Below are positions 9,018 to 17,007 of a stretch of 64,000 bases of DNA, piece by piece. How positions within the stretch are numbered: the stretch's first letter is position 1; every line of letters begins with the position of its first letter. Source of the DNA: Halorussus limi (GTDB lineage: Archaea > Halobacteriota > Halobacteria > Halobacteriales > Haladaptataceae); contig NZ_CP096659.1 of NCBI RefSeq assembly GCF_023238205.1, forward strand, positions 868,001-932,000. The letters are read 5' to 3'. The position numbers and the translations under genes are program-made. Under the pieces are notes generated by a model. The model saw nothing but the letters and a program-made list of their open reading frames with translations, was not told where the DNA came from and did not search any database.

Positions 9018-9326
9018 TTACTCCTCGTCGGACCGCGGGGCCAGCACCAGCAGCGCGGTGCTGTCCTCCTCGGCCGTCGGCGACACCTCCCGTTTGCCGT
9101 CGAATCGCAGCAGGTCGCCCGGTTCGAGGACGTTCGATTCGCCGTCGATACGTACGTCGAGGCGGCCCGCGACGAGGTAGACCACGATTTCGCGCTCCGG
9201 GTGGCGGTGGGCCGGAACATCCTCGCCGGCATCGAGCGAGAGGCGAACGGTCTTGGGTTCGGCCCCCGGAAACGCCACTTCGCGGGGGCGCTCGGTCAGG
9301 TCGTCGAGTGCGACTGTCTCGGTCAT
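9018..9326 (-). CDS. Small cupin-domain protein
   Basis: 102-residue single-domain cupin. The two cupin motifs are visible as AHRHPEREIVVYLVAGRLDV and a PGDLLRFDG segment, with His/Glu residues positioned for metal binding. The ATG at 9326 is chosen because the upstream extension is non-coding and overlaps the preceding gene. It is second in an operon with the DUF2249 gene (16 bp gap), which has the regulon palindrome at its promoter. Cupins of this size bind a metal or small ligand. The context suggests a role connected with nitrite or NO chemistry, but no reaction can be named from sequence. Confidence 0.8.
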   Translation of the reverse strand: MTETVALDDLTERPREVAFPGAEPKTVRLSLDAGEDVPAHRHPEREIVVYLVAGRLDVRIDGESNVLEPGDLLRFDGKREVSPTAEEDSTALLVLAPRSDEE

Positions 9327-9342
9327 GGCGGTATCTACGCTC

Positions 9343-9570
9343 CTACTGCTTGGGGAACTTGGCGACGAACTTCTGTGGGTCCTCGCGTTCGACTTCGTAA
9401 CTGTCGGCGTCGAACGACTCCACCTCGGCCTGCATCTCGTAGAACAGCGGCTTGGGTTCGTGGTCGTTGACGATTTCGAGGACCTCGCCGCTGTCCAGCG
9501 CCTCGAACTCCTCGTGTATCTTCGGGTGGCGTTCCGGCGGCGGTATCTCACGGACGTCTAATCTCGGCAT
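9343..9570 (-). CDS. DUF2249 domain protein
   Basis: 75-residue stand-alone DUF2249 protein. Signature elements are LDVREIPPPERHPKI near the start and the VNDHEPKPLFYEM core, which match the family pattern of a conserved LDVR, then N-D-H-x-P-x-P-L. DUF2249 proteins recur beside nitrate, nitrite and NO genes and are structurally related to the TusA fold, but no biochemical role is established. This is the first of four DUF2249 units in the window. It heads an operon with the cupin gene at 9018 and has a perfect palindrome 46.5 nt upstream (centre). Confidence 0.88.
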   Translation of the reverse strand: MPRLDVREIPPPERHPKIHEEFEALDSGEVLEIVNDHEPKPLFYEMQAEVESFDADSYEVEREDPQKFVAKFPKQ

Positions 9571-9610
9571 ACACGTAGAACGAGGCGGACGTCAGCCTTC
9601 GCGGTTGTCC

Positions 9611-9622
9611 CGAACGTGTTCG
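9611..9622. promoter_or_regulatory. CGAAC-N2-GTTCG palindrome upstream of DUF2249-cupin operon
   Basis: CGAACGTGTTCG, perfect arms, with its centre 46.5 nt before the ATG at 9570. Read on the gene's strand it is followed by CGGGACAAC, also seen downstream of other copies. Confidence 0.72.
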
Positions 9623-9803
9623 CTTCCAGTAGCACGGAGAGGTACAACTGCGGAAACCGGCGCAACGGTGACGACTGCCCGACCGGACGACTGTTCGCCG
9701 TTGGCACGATACAGAAAGGCGGGGTTCAGTCGGTTCGCGGGGCGTTTCCGCGCTGTAACACCGTCCACACCGCTTTCAGCGGACGCTCTGGTACGGAGTC
9801 TGC

Positions 9804-10187
9804 TCAGTCGCCACCGCGCGGGTCGAACTCGCCTCGTTTCAACCCCTCGCGCACGGGGTCGTGTTCGGCGTCGGTCGGCGGCGGCGCGGTGACGAGCGTG
9901 GCCTCAAGACGACGGTCGGCGTCGGCCTTCACGCCGCGGTCCTCGCCCGCGGGAACGACCACCACGTCTCCCGGTTCGACAGTGTGTTCGTCGTCGCCGT
10001 CGCGGACGACGCCCCGGCCCTTTCGAACCGTAATCGCCACGTCGCTGTCGGGCGCGTGGACCGGGATGAACTGACCCGGTTCGAAGTAGCCGAGAACGAC
10101 CTTCATCCGGTCGCTCCGGAAGACGGACTGCGCCGAGAACTGTTCGTCGTCGTACTCGCGTTCGGCGTCGAAGTCGGTCGCGACCAT
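9804..10187 (-). CDS. Cupin-domain protein
   Basis: 127-residue cupin, distinct from the one at 9018. Motif 1 is around FEPGQFIPVHAPDSDVAITV with KGRGVV, and motif 2 is the VEPGDVVVVPAG segment. It ends in a charged tail. It is monocistronic, with its own palindrome (centre 43.5 nt upstream), which places it in the same regulon as nirK and nar. Family members bind metals or small metabolites. Nothing in the sequence identifies the ligand. Confidence 0.8.
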   Translation of the reverse strand: MVATDFDAEREYDDEQFSAQSVFRSDRMKVVLGYFEPGQFIPVHAPDSDVAITVRKGRGVVRDGDDEHTVEPGDVVVVPAGEDRGVKADADRRLEATLVTAPPPTDAEHDPVREGLKRGEFDPRGGD

Positions 10188-10224
10188 GTCGGAGATGAGA
10201 GCGTCGCCGTCGTGGGGGCTTTCC

Positions 10225-10236
10225 CGAACCTGTTCG
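10225..10236. promoter_or_regulatory. CGAAC-N2-GTTCG palindrome upstream of cupin gene
   Basis: CGAACCTGTTCG, extended by one more pair to CCGAAC..GTTCGG. The centre is 43.5 nt before the ATG at 10187. Confidence 0.72.
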
Positions 10237-10251
10237 GTCGCTCGCGGGTAG

Positions 10252-11031
10252 TCAGGTCCGGGAGCGCGACGCGAGAATCTCCTTGGCGGTGTCGCCGAGG
10301 CGCTGCATGTCCTCGGCAGTCAGGTGGAACTTGGGGTCCCATTCGGACTGACCGAGGTAGTCGCTGACGACGAACATCGCGCCCGCCTCCACGTCACGGT
10401 AGTCGGCCACCGCGAACACCGCCGACGCCTCCATCTCGACCGTGAGGACGCCCTCCTCGGCGTAGTGCTCGACTTCGGCGTCGGTCTCCTGATAGATGGC
10501 GTCGGTCGTCCACGAGGGACCGACGTGGAACGGTTCGTCTCGCTCGCGAAGCAAGTCCGTCGTATCCTCCACGAGCGAGTCGCTTGGGAAGGCGTAGGTC
10601 TCGGACTCGACGTAGTGGTGGGAGGTCCCCTCGTCGCGGACGGCCTTCTCACAGACGATGAAGTCGCCCATCTCGACGGACTCGTCGAGACATCCCGCGA
10701 ACCCGATGGAGAGGAACGCTTCGACGCCGTCGGCGACGAGTTCGTCCATCAGCATCGCGGTCGTGGGCGCGCCGATGCCGAAATCGCCGAGGACACCGAC
10801 GTCGTAGTCGGTGTCCTCGAAGCAGTAGAGTCGGCCGTAGTAGTGGTCTACCGTCTCCCCGTCGTACGTCTCGGTGAAGTACTCCATCAACCCGCGACTG
10901 TAGCAGAGGACGACCGCTTCCGGCGGTTCCGGTACGTCGCCCTCGGCCTGTGCCGCTCTGTAATCGGCGTGTTCGTCGGGCGTGACGATAGGTTCCGCGC
11001 CGTACTTCTCCGGATGGTTCGGAAACGGCAT
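10252..11031 (-). CDS. Nucleoside phosphorylase (PNP/uridine phosphorylase family)
   Basis: 259-residue cytosolic enzyme of the PNP/UDP family, cleaving a nucleoside with phosphate in purine or pyrimidine salvage. Evidence is the LGDFGIGAPTTAMLMDEL phosphate/ribose segment, SIGFAGCLDESVEMGDF, and the VEMEASAVFAVA motif with the ribose-contacting Met-Glu pair. The start at 11031 (MPFPNHPEKYG) fits the family. A TATA-like TTTTAC on the minus strand (about 11054-11060) is about 26 nt upstream, so the transcript is probably leaderless. No palindrome is present, so it does not look like a member of the anaerobic regulon although it lies inside the island. Confidence 0.9.
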   Translation of the reverse strand: MPFPNHPEKYGAEPIVTPDEHADYRAAQAEGDVPEPPEAVVLCYSRGLMEYFTETYDGETVDHYYGRLYCFEDTDYDVGVLGDFGIGAPTTAMLMDELVADGVEAFLSIGFAGCLDESVEMGDFIVCEKAVRDEGTSHHYVESETYAFPSDSLVEDTTDLLRERDEPFHVGPSWTTDAIYQETDAEVEHYAEEGVLTVEMEASAVFAVADYRDVEAGAMFVVSDYLGQSEWDPKFHLTAEDMQRLGDTAKEILASRSRT

Positions 11032-11145
11032 CTCTCGGCGGTACAGAGGGCACCGTAAAATGTCTTTGCCGGGTTTGGGAGAACGTAGCAATACGGGGTC
11101 CCGTTCGTCGCTGCGCCGGGAGCGTCGATAGCCCCGGTCGCGGAA

Positions 11146-12501
11146 TCACGGGAACTGCTCGTCGGGGTCGTCGGCCGCCTCGCCGGACGCGGCCGACCCG
11201 CCGAGCGCACCGATTCGGAGCGACTCCGGACCGTGGCGGACCACGACGCCGGTCAGGTTCGCGGCGAAGACGGCGAACCCGAGCGTCGCCAGCGCGCCGC
11301 CGACGAACAGCGCCGCCTCGACCCCGCCGACCTCGCCGACCAGAATCAGTCCGACGCCGCCGAGCGTGAGCCAGAAGTCCGCCGCGGCGAGGCGGTCGTC
11401 GTAGAGGTCGTCTATCATCGGCACGGGTTCGAGTCCTACTCGGTCGCTGTACCGGCGGACCCAGACGACGAACGGGACGACGTGGTAGAGCGTCCCCAGC
11501 AGGACGAACCCGACCGCACCGGCGGCGAGCAGGTGGCCGACCGCGGGGTGGCCGAACGTCGTCGCGGGGTCGGCCGGGCGCGAGAGCCACGACGGGAGCG
11601 CCGCGAGCGCCCACGCCGGAACCGCCGCCGCGACCACCGCGTACCGCGACAGCATCGGCGTCCGCTCGACTCTCGTCTCCCAGAGCTTCCGGGCGAGGAC
11701 CGCCGCGAACGCGAGCAGGCCCGCCAGCGCGAGGAGCGCGCCGATTCGAGCGACCCGCTCGGCACCGACCAGTCGCCCGGCGGCGAGCGCGACGACCCCC
11801 GGGGGATACGCCCACTCCTCGACGCGCCGGAGCGTCGCGTCCGCGCCGCGAATCTCAGTCTGGGTGAACATCGTGGCGAGTTGGTAGAGCGCGCCCACGA
11901 CGGTCGTGAGGACGACGCCGAACACCGCGAGCGTGGCGTGGGCCGCGACGACCTGCGAGCGGACCAGACCCGCCGGGGCCAGCGTCGGCCGGACGAAGTC
12001 GAGCGCGAGCGCGAATCCGAGCGTCGTCACGAGCAGGACGTAGCCGAGCGCGAGCGCGAAGTGGCGCTCGGTGGTGTCGAAGTCGCCCGCCCGCGAGAGC
12101 GTCCGGCCGACGTTGTAGACGAAGGTCCAGAACCCCGCGAGCATCGCCGCGCCCGCGACCGGCAGGAGGTCGAGCCGCCCCGACAGGAGCAGGCCCGCGA
12201 ACCCCGCGACCCCGCCGCCGACGAGCGCGAGTTGCGCGAGCGCGAGTCGCCGCGAGTGGAGTTCGACGCCCGACCAGACCGGCACGAACTGGGTCATCGC
12301 GCCAAGAATCGTGAGACAGACCCACCCCACGAGCAGGAGGTGGACGTGGGCCGGTCCAGAGAGACCCGGCGCGAGGCCGACGACGCCGAGGACCCCGAGT
12401 GCCGCGCCCGCCAGCAGGAAGGCGAACCCCGCGAGGAAGTGCGCGAGCGGAATCGCCATCGGCGGGCCGCGGTCGGCGTCGATGCCCGCGGGGACGCTCA
12501 T
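11146..12501 (-). CDS. Polytopic membrane protein related to heme-copper oxidase subunit I / NnrS-type proteins
   Basis: 451-residue protein of about 11-12 hydrophobic helices with no soluble domain. Histidines placed in helices (PAHVHLLLVGWVCLTILG, AAHATLAVFG, TLYHVVPFVVW) recall the CcoN/NorB fold and the NnrS family, but the full catalytic histidine set is not obvious. The ATG at 12501 overlaps the stop of the upstream DUF2249 gene (ATGA), indicating translational coupling. The pairing with DUF2249 and a molybdate-type binding protein, divergent from nar, suggests a role in NO handling or electron transfer. I would not call it an oxidase. Confidence in membrane nature is high; in family, moderate. 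Confidence 0.6.
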   Translation of the reverse strand: MSVPAGIDADRGPPMAIPLAHFLAGFAFLLAGAALGVLGVVGLAPGLSGPAHVHLLLVGWVCLTILGAMTQFVPVWSGVELHSRRLALAQLALVGGGVAGFAGLLLSGRLDLLPVAGAAMLAGFWTFVYNVGRTLSRAGDFDTTERHFALALGYVLLVTTLGFALALDFVRPTLAPAGLVRSQVVAAHATLAVFGVVLTTVVGALYQLATMFTQTEIRGADATLRRVEEWAYPPGVVALAAGRLVGAERVARIGALLALAGLLAFAAVLARKLWETRVERTPMLSRYAVVAAAVPAWALAALPSWLSRPADPATTFGHPAVGHLLAAGAVGFVLLGTLYHVVPFVVWVRRYSDRVGLEPVPMIDDLYDDRLAAADFWLTLGGVGLILVGEVGGVEAALFVGGALATLGFAVFAANLTGVVVRHGPESLRIGALGGSAASGEAADDPDEQFP

Positions 12502-12728
12502 CGCGGTTCTATCTCCACCCGCCACTCGTCGGGGGCGACCCGCTCGGTCTCGTGGTCGAAACCGCGCCGGTCGAGCACCGCGTAGAGCGGTTCGGGTTCG
12601 AAGCTGTTGACGAGGACCAGCGTCTCGTCGTCGCCGAGGTCGTCGAGCGCCGACGTGATGGCCCCGAACGGTTCACCGTCGATTTCCCGTGCGTCGAGTT
12701 CGCGCGTGGACTGAGTGTCGTGGCTCAT
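12498..12728 (-). CDS. DUF2249 domain protein
   Basis: 76-residue DUF2249 protein: RELDAREIDGEPFGAI followed by the core LVLVNSFEPEPLYAVL, where the usual N-D-H is N-S-F. The ATG at 12728 is preferred to the longer frame because the palindrome centre is then exactly 44.5 nt upstream, as at five other genes. It is coupled by a 4-bp overlap to the membrane protein gene downstream and follows the binding-protein gene by 25 bp. Second DUF2249 unit of the window. Confidence 0.85.
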   Translation of the reverse strand: MSHDTQSTRELDAREIDGEPFGAITSALDDLGDDETLVLVNSFEPEPLYAVLDRRGFDHETERVAPDEWRVEIEPR

Positions 12729-12753
12729 GGTTCCAACTCCGGTCGGTTCGCGC

Positions 12754-13617
12754 CTATCGGTTGTCCCGACCATGTTCGACGGGGTATCGGTCGGGCACGG
12801 TGAAGCCGTACTCGCGGAGGCGCTCGGCGTCCTCGACCAGATTCCGGTAGAACCGCTCTCCCCGGTCGGTGAGAAACGCCGCGCCGTACCGAATCGGTTC
12901 GCCCCGAATCGTCTCTCCCCCGACTGTCACCTCGGCGGTCCGGTAGCGGTCGGCCAGTTCGGGGTCCGAGAGGTCGAACTTCGGGGGCAGGTCCACCCGC
13001 GGCAGGTCGTGGGCGACCGCCATGTTCCGGTAGGCGAACGCGGCGTCGAGACCCCCGGCTTCGAGCGTCCGGAGGAGTTGGGTCTCGGGGAACACGTCGG
13101 CGTTCGCCCGGATGGCGTCGGCGGGCGCGCCCTCCCGACCCGCGAGAGTTAGCGCGAGCAGGGTCCGGTAGCCGAGCGGGTCGCGGGCGGGGTCGGTCCG
13201 GCCGACCGAGACGTCTTCGCGCGCGAGCGCCGACCGCCAGTCGTCCCGAATCGCGTCGGCGTACTCCGAGTCGGGGTCGTAGGCCACCGTCAGCGCGTTG
13301 GTGGCGAAGACGGCGTGCCACCCCGCGAGGTCCGAGACCAGACCGGGGTCGGCCAGCGCCACCGCGTCGGGGTCGCGCGCCCCCGACCGGACGAGTTCGG
13401 CCGCCGCCAAACTCCCGTGGGCCTCGACCGTCGCTCCGGCCACCTCGCCCGCGACGGTCTGGAGGCTTCCGGCGACCAGCGCGCGGGCCGGTGGAGTCCG
13501 CGAGTTCGCGCCGGTTCCGTCCGCCTCGGACCCGCCGGAGTCCGACCCCGTGACCCGGACTCCGAGCGCGCCGCCGGCGAGCGCACACCCCGAGAGCAGC
13601 AGGGTTCGTCGTCGCAT
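12754..13617 (-). CDS. Orphan ABC-type substrate-binding protein, molybdate/tungstate (ModA/WtpA) type
   Basis: 287-residue binding protein with an N-terminal signal (MRRRTLLLSGCALAGGALG, Cys11 in a short lipobox-like context). Family features shared with the WtpA-like protein at 38992 are the WHAVFATNALTVAYDP segment, VGRTDPARDPLGYRTLLAL (binding-loop DP-x-x-D-P-x-G-Y-R), and PRVDLPPKFDLSDP. No permease or ATPase gene is adjacent. It lies divergent from narG across 156 bp that hold a palindrome, so it may capture molybdate for the NarG cofactor and use the transporter at 40-42 kb. It could instead have become a sensor. The N-terminal part is shorter than in usual WtpA. Confidence 0.75.
   Translation of the reverse strand: MRRRTLLLSGCALAGGALGVRVTGSDSGGSEADGTGANSRTPPARALVAGSLQTVAGEVAGATVEAHGSLAAAELVRSGARDPDAVALADPGLVSDLAGWHAVFATNALTVAYDPDSEYADAIRDDWRSALAREDVSVGRTDPARDPLGYRTLLALTLAGREGAPADAIRANADVFPETQLLRTLEAGGLDAAFAYRNMAVAHDLPRVDLPPKFDLSDPELADRYRTAEVTVGGETIRGEPIRYGAAFLTDRGERFYRNLVEDAERLREYGFTVPDRYPVEHGRDNR
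12767..12778. promoter_or_regulatory. Near-palindrome CGACC-N2-GTTCG upstream of DUF2249
   Basis: CGACCATGTTCG has one mismatch in the arms relative to CGAAC-N2-GTTCG. It lies inside the 3' end of the binding-protein gene, with its centre 44.5 nt before the ATG at 12728, and probably provides an internal promoter. Confidence 0.6.
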
Positions 13618-13698
13618 GTTCGAGGGTCGTCGCTACCGACCCAAAAAGGAGGACGCGCGTTTTCACCGTCCGGGAATCGCACTGAAAAACCCCCGGCC

Positions 13699-13710
13699 CG
13701 AAGGTGTTCG
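13699..13710. promoter_or_regulatory. Near-palindrome CGAAG-N2-GTTCG between narG and binding-protein gene
   Basis: CGAAGGTGTTCG, one mismatch. The centre is 69.5 nt before the narG ATG and 87.5 nt before the divergent binding-protein ATG. A TATA-like TTAGAAT (about 13729-13735) lies between it and narG. Confidence 0.55.
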
Positions 13711-13773
13711 CGGGCGTTGTCAGGCGGTTAGAATCGCCTCGCCGGTTGAAGGACGTTCCGTCGAGAGAGTCGG

Positions 13774-16700
13774 GTGTATGACGCGAGTAACCACTCGAAC
13801 GACGACGGGCGGTGGTTCGCGGTGAGCCTCTCACGTCGCGACTTCATCCGCGGTGCCGGGACGGGAGCGGTCGGCGCGCTCCTGACCAGCGGTTGGGGCG
13901 CGACCCAGAGCGTCGACCCCGTGACCGACGTGAAGAACCCGCTCAAGTCCTACCCGAACCGGGACTGGGAGCAGGTCTACCGCGACATCTACGCCTACGA
14001 CGACGTGGACTGGACGGTGTGTCACCCCAACTGCACTCAGTCGTGCGCCCTGAACTTTTACATGAAGAACGGGGTGCCGATTCGGGCCGAACAGGTGTAT
14101 CACAACGAGAAGCCGAGCGTCGGTCCCTCGGGCTACGAGGACGCGAACGTCAGCCAGAACTGGAACCCCCGCGGGTGCATGAAGGGACTGACGCTCCACC
14201 GCCGGACCTTCGAACCGAGTCGCATCAAGTACCCGATGGTCCGGAAGGGCTGGTCGCCCGACGACCCCAACCCGGAGGGCCGGGGCGAAGACGAGTTCGA
14301 GCGCGTCTCGTGGGAGAAGGCCGTGGACCTCGTCGCCGAGAAGATGGCGAGTCTGGACGACAACAAGCGGTTCCACATCTTCAACGCCATCAAGGCCGAC
14401 GGCCTCATCACGCGCCACGGCGCGGGACGGCGACTCGCCTCCATCTTCGGAGGCTGTGAGTGGACCGAGTACGACTGGTACGCCGACCTACCGCCGGGCC
14501 ACGTCATCACGACGGGCTACCAGACCAGCGACTCGGACGCCAACGCGTGGCGGAAGGGCGACTACACCATCATTCAGGGGAAGAACCTCATCCACAACAA
14601 ACTCGCGGACAACCACTGGTTGCAGGAGTCCCGCGAGCGCGAGGGGAAGATGGTCGGCATCTACCCCGACTACTCGCCGACCGTCCAGAAGTGCGACCGG
14701 TGGCTCCCCATCCGACCCGGGAGCGACCCGGCGATTCCGCTCGGGTTCGCCCACGTCATCATCCGCGACGAACTGTACGACGCCGACTTCATGCGGAAGT
14801 TCACCAGTCTGCCCCTGCTGGTGCGGTCGGACGACGACAAGTACCTCCGGGCCCACGAGGTGTTCTCCGACCGCGAACCGCCCGCCGAGGGCGACGAACA
14901 CGACTGGGGCGACTTCGTGGTCTTGGACCGGAACGGGAACCCGAAAGCCGTCACGCGCGAGCAGGTCGGCGACGAGATGCCCGTCACCCCGAAACTAGAG
15001 GCCGAGACCGAGGTGTCGCTGGCCGACGGCGGGTCGGTCTCGGTCCGGACCGACTTCTCGCGCCAGAAGCAGAACGTGATGGAGAACTACTCGCCGAAAC
15101 AGGTCGAGGAGATAACCACGGTACCTGCGGACGGCATCGAGAAGACCGCCAAGGAGTTCGCGGCCGCCGAGAAGGGCCAGTGGTTCACCGGCGAGGGCAT
15201 CAACCACTGGTTCCACGGAAACAGCGAACTCCAGCGCTCCATCTTCTTCGTCCAGTCGATGCTCGGCAACGTCGGCGACGCCGGGAAGGGCTACTACAAC
15301 TACTCGGGCCAGTACAAAATCGAGTTGCTGGACGGCTACCCCCACTACGTCAACCCGGACGGCCACTCGGCCCACGGGATGTATCCGGGGTACGCCTTCG
15401 CGTTCTTCGGCGGCGAGCAGTTGGACCCCCACGAGATACGGGGCGACTTCGACCGGGAGATGGACCTCGTCCCGCAGGGCGACGCCGAGCAGCCGGTGAT
15501 GCCGAAGGGCGCGGAGTCGTACACGATGTCCAAGCCCACGATTCTGTGGACGATGAACTGCAACCTCCTGAACCAGACCAAACATCAGGAGCACGTGGTC
15601 AACAACTTCACGAAGCATCCCGACACGAGCAACGAACTGTTCGTCGTGTCGGACATGCACATGACCTACTCGGCGCAACACGCCGACATCGTGTTGCCCT
15701 GTCCCTCGTGGCTGGAGTGTGACTACCCCGACATCACTGTCGGCCCGGAGAACCCCTTCGTCACGATGGACAGCGGGGTGATGGACCCCATCTACGACAC
15801 GAAGCAGGACGGCGAGGTGCTGGCGATGGTCGCCGAGAAGTTGGACGAGAAGATTCCGCCCGAGGAGCGCAACGTCGATTCGTATCGGTCGTACTTCTCG
15901 GAGTTCCTCGACGACGACGGCGACGTGCGCAAGTACATCCAAGAGACGCTGGACGCGGGCATCACGACCCAAGACATCGACGTGAAGGACCTCGAAGACG
16001 GTCCCGAGCGCCTCGACCTCAAGACGTACCCGCGCATCCCGTTCTACTCCCAGATTCACGACGACCGACCGTTCTACACCAAGACCGGCCGCATGGAGTT
16101 CCACAAGGAGGAAGACCGGTTCATCGACCTCGGGCGCGACGACTTGGACCACATCGAGAGCGTCGAGGGGACGCCCTACGGCGTCAACCAGAAGTGGCCC
16201 GAGGCGGGCGAGGAGGAGAACCCCCTCTACCACGACGAGGGCTACCAGTTCTACTACAACACGCCCCACAGCAAGTACCGGACCCACTCCTCGTGGGGGA
16301 TGACCGACTGGAACCTCATCTGGTCGTCGCGGGACTTCGGGTCGACCAGCGCCGACCCCGAGGGCACCGAGCGCCTGATTGACGACTTCTCGTTCCCCGA
16401 GGCCGAGGGCGAGACCAGCGAGGCCCCGCCGCTGGGCGAGGCGTTCGTGGAGATACACCCGAGCGACGCCGAGCAAATCGGCGTGGAGAACGGCGACTAC
16501 GTGCGAATCAAGGGCAAGCGCGGCGGGACGGTGGTCAGGGCCATGCTCAGCGAGCGCCAGCGCCCCGGCAAGGCGGGCGACATGGGCCAGTTGACCCTCT
16601 GGCACGGCTGGTGGCCCCAGCACTTCCCGGACGACGAGGAGAAAGACGACGACGAGGTGAAGGGGTTCAACACGACGACGAACATCTGGCTTGACCCCGG

Positions 16701-17007
16701 TCAGGAGACCGACGAACTCGTCCACAAGGCGGTGTTCGGCGACCCGAACGTCTCCGAGAAGGTGGGCGAGGACATCGCGTGGCACGGCGCGGAACTCGAA
16801 CACGGCTACGAGGAGACCGTCTGGGCACCGACCGGGGTGAACCGCGACGACCTCGTGACCGTCGAGAAGTACGAAGAGGCCGACTGGTGGCCCGGCGACG
16901 CCCGGAAGGACGAACTCGTCTCCGACTACATCGGCGGGTCGCTCCAGTCGAAGGGCGGCGGTAGCGGGACGACCGGCGGCAGCGCGACGACGCGAGGTGA
17001 CGACTGA
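13774..17007 (+). CDS. narG: Respiratory nitrate reductase, catalytic subunit
   Basis: Mo-bisMGD enzyme reducing nitrate to nitrite. In haloarchaea it is exported by Tat and faces outward. The 1077-residue protein has a twin-arginine signal at residues 20-40 (SRRDFIRGAGTG), then the FS0 [4Fe-4S] ligand set H84-x2-C87-x3-C91 and C135 (HPNCTQSC, PRGC), where the first ligand is a His as in NarG rather than a Cys. The TSDSDANAW segment (251-259) aligns with the region of the Mo-ligating Asp of NarG. The ATG at 13774 is listed; a GTG at 13822 immediately before the Tat motif is an alternative. The stop overlaps the narH start (TGATG). First gene of a seven-gene operon. Confidence 0.95.
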   Translation: MYDASNHSNDDGRWFAVSLSRRDFIRGAGTGAVGALLTSGWGATQSVDPVTDVKNPLKSYPNRDWEQVYRDIYAYDDVDWTVCHPNCTQSCALNFYMKNGVPIRAEQVYHNEKPSVGPSGYEDANVSQNWNPRGCMKGLTLHRRTFEPSRIKYPMVRKGWSPDDPNPEGRGEDEFERVSWEKAVDLVAEKMASLDDNKRFHIFNAIKADGLITRHGAGRRLASIFGGCEWTEYDWYADLPPGHVITTGYQTSDSDANAWRKGDYTIIQGKNLIHNKLADNHWLQESREREGKMVGIYPDYSPTVQKCDRWLPIRPGSDPAIPLGFAHVIIRDELYDADFMRKFTSLPLLVRSDDDKYLRAHEVFSDREPPAEGDEHDWGDFVVLDRNGNPKAVTREQVGDEMPVTPKLEAETEVSLADGGSVSVRTDFSRQKQNVMENYSPKQVEEITTVPADGIEKTAKEFAAAEKGQWFTGEGINHWFHGNSELQRSIFFVQSMLGNVGDAGKGYYNYSGQYKIELLDGYPHYVNPDGHSAHGMYPGYAFAFFGGEQLDPHEIRGDFDREMDLVPQGDAEQPVMPKGAESYTMSKPTILWTMNCNLLNQTKHQEHVVNNFTKHPDTSNELFVVSDMHMTYSAQHADIVLPCPSWLECDYPDITVGPENPFVTMDSGVMDPIYDTKQDGEVLAMVAEKLDEKIPPEERNVDSYRSYFSEFLDDDGDVRKYIQETLDAGITTQDIDVKDLEDGPERLDLKTYPRIPFYSQIHDDRPFYTKTGRMEFHKEEDRFIDLGRDDLDHIESVEGTPYGVNQKWPEAGEEENPLYHDEGYQFYYNTPHSKYRTHSSWGMTDWNLIWSSRDFGSTSADPEGTERLIDDFSFPEAEGETSEAPPLGEAFVEIHPSDAEQIGVENGDYVRIKGKRGGTVVRAMLSERQRPGKAGDMGQLTLWHGWWPQHFPDDEEKDDDEVKGFNTTTNIWLDPGQETDELVHKAVFGDPNVSEKVGEDIAWHGAELEHGYEETVWAPTGVNRDDLVTVEKYEEADWWPGDARKDELVSDYIGGSLQSKGGGSGTTGGSATTRGDD

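Noticed and set aside
10252-11031. Nucleoside phosphorylase as a regulon member
   Set aside because: It lies inside the island, but its upstream region has an ordinary TATA-like box and no palindrome.
14995-16803. 600-codon minus-strand frame opposite narG
   Set aside because: High-GC genes leave long antisense frames; the product lacks family features and narG is certain.
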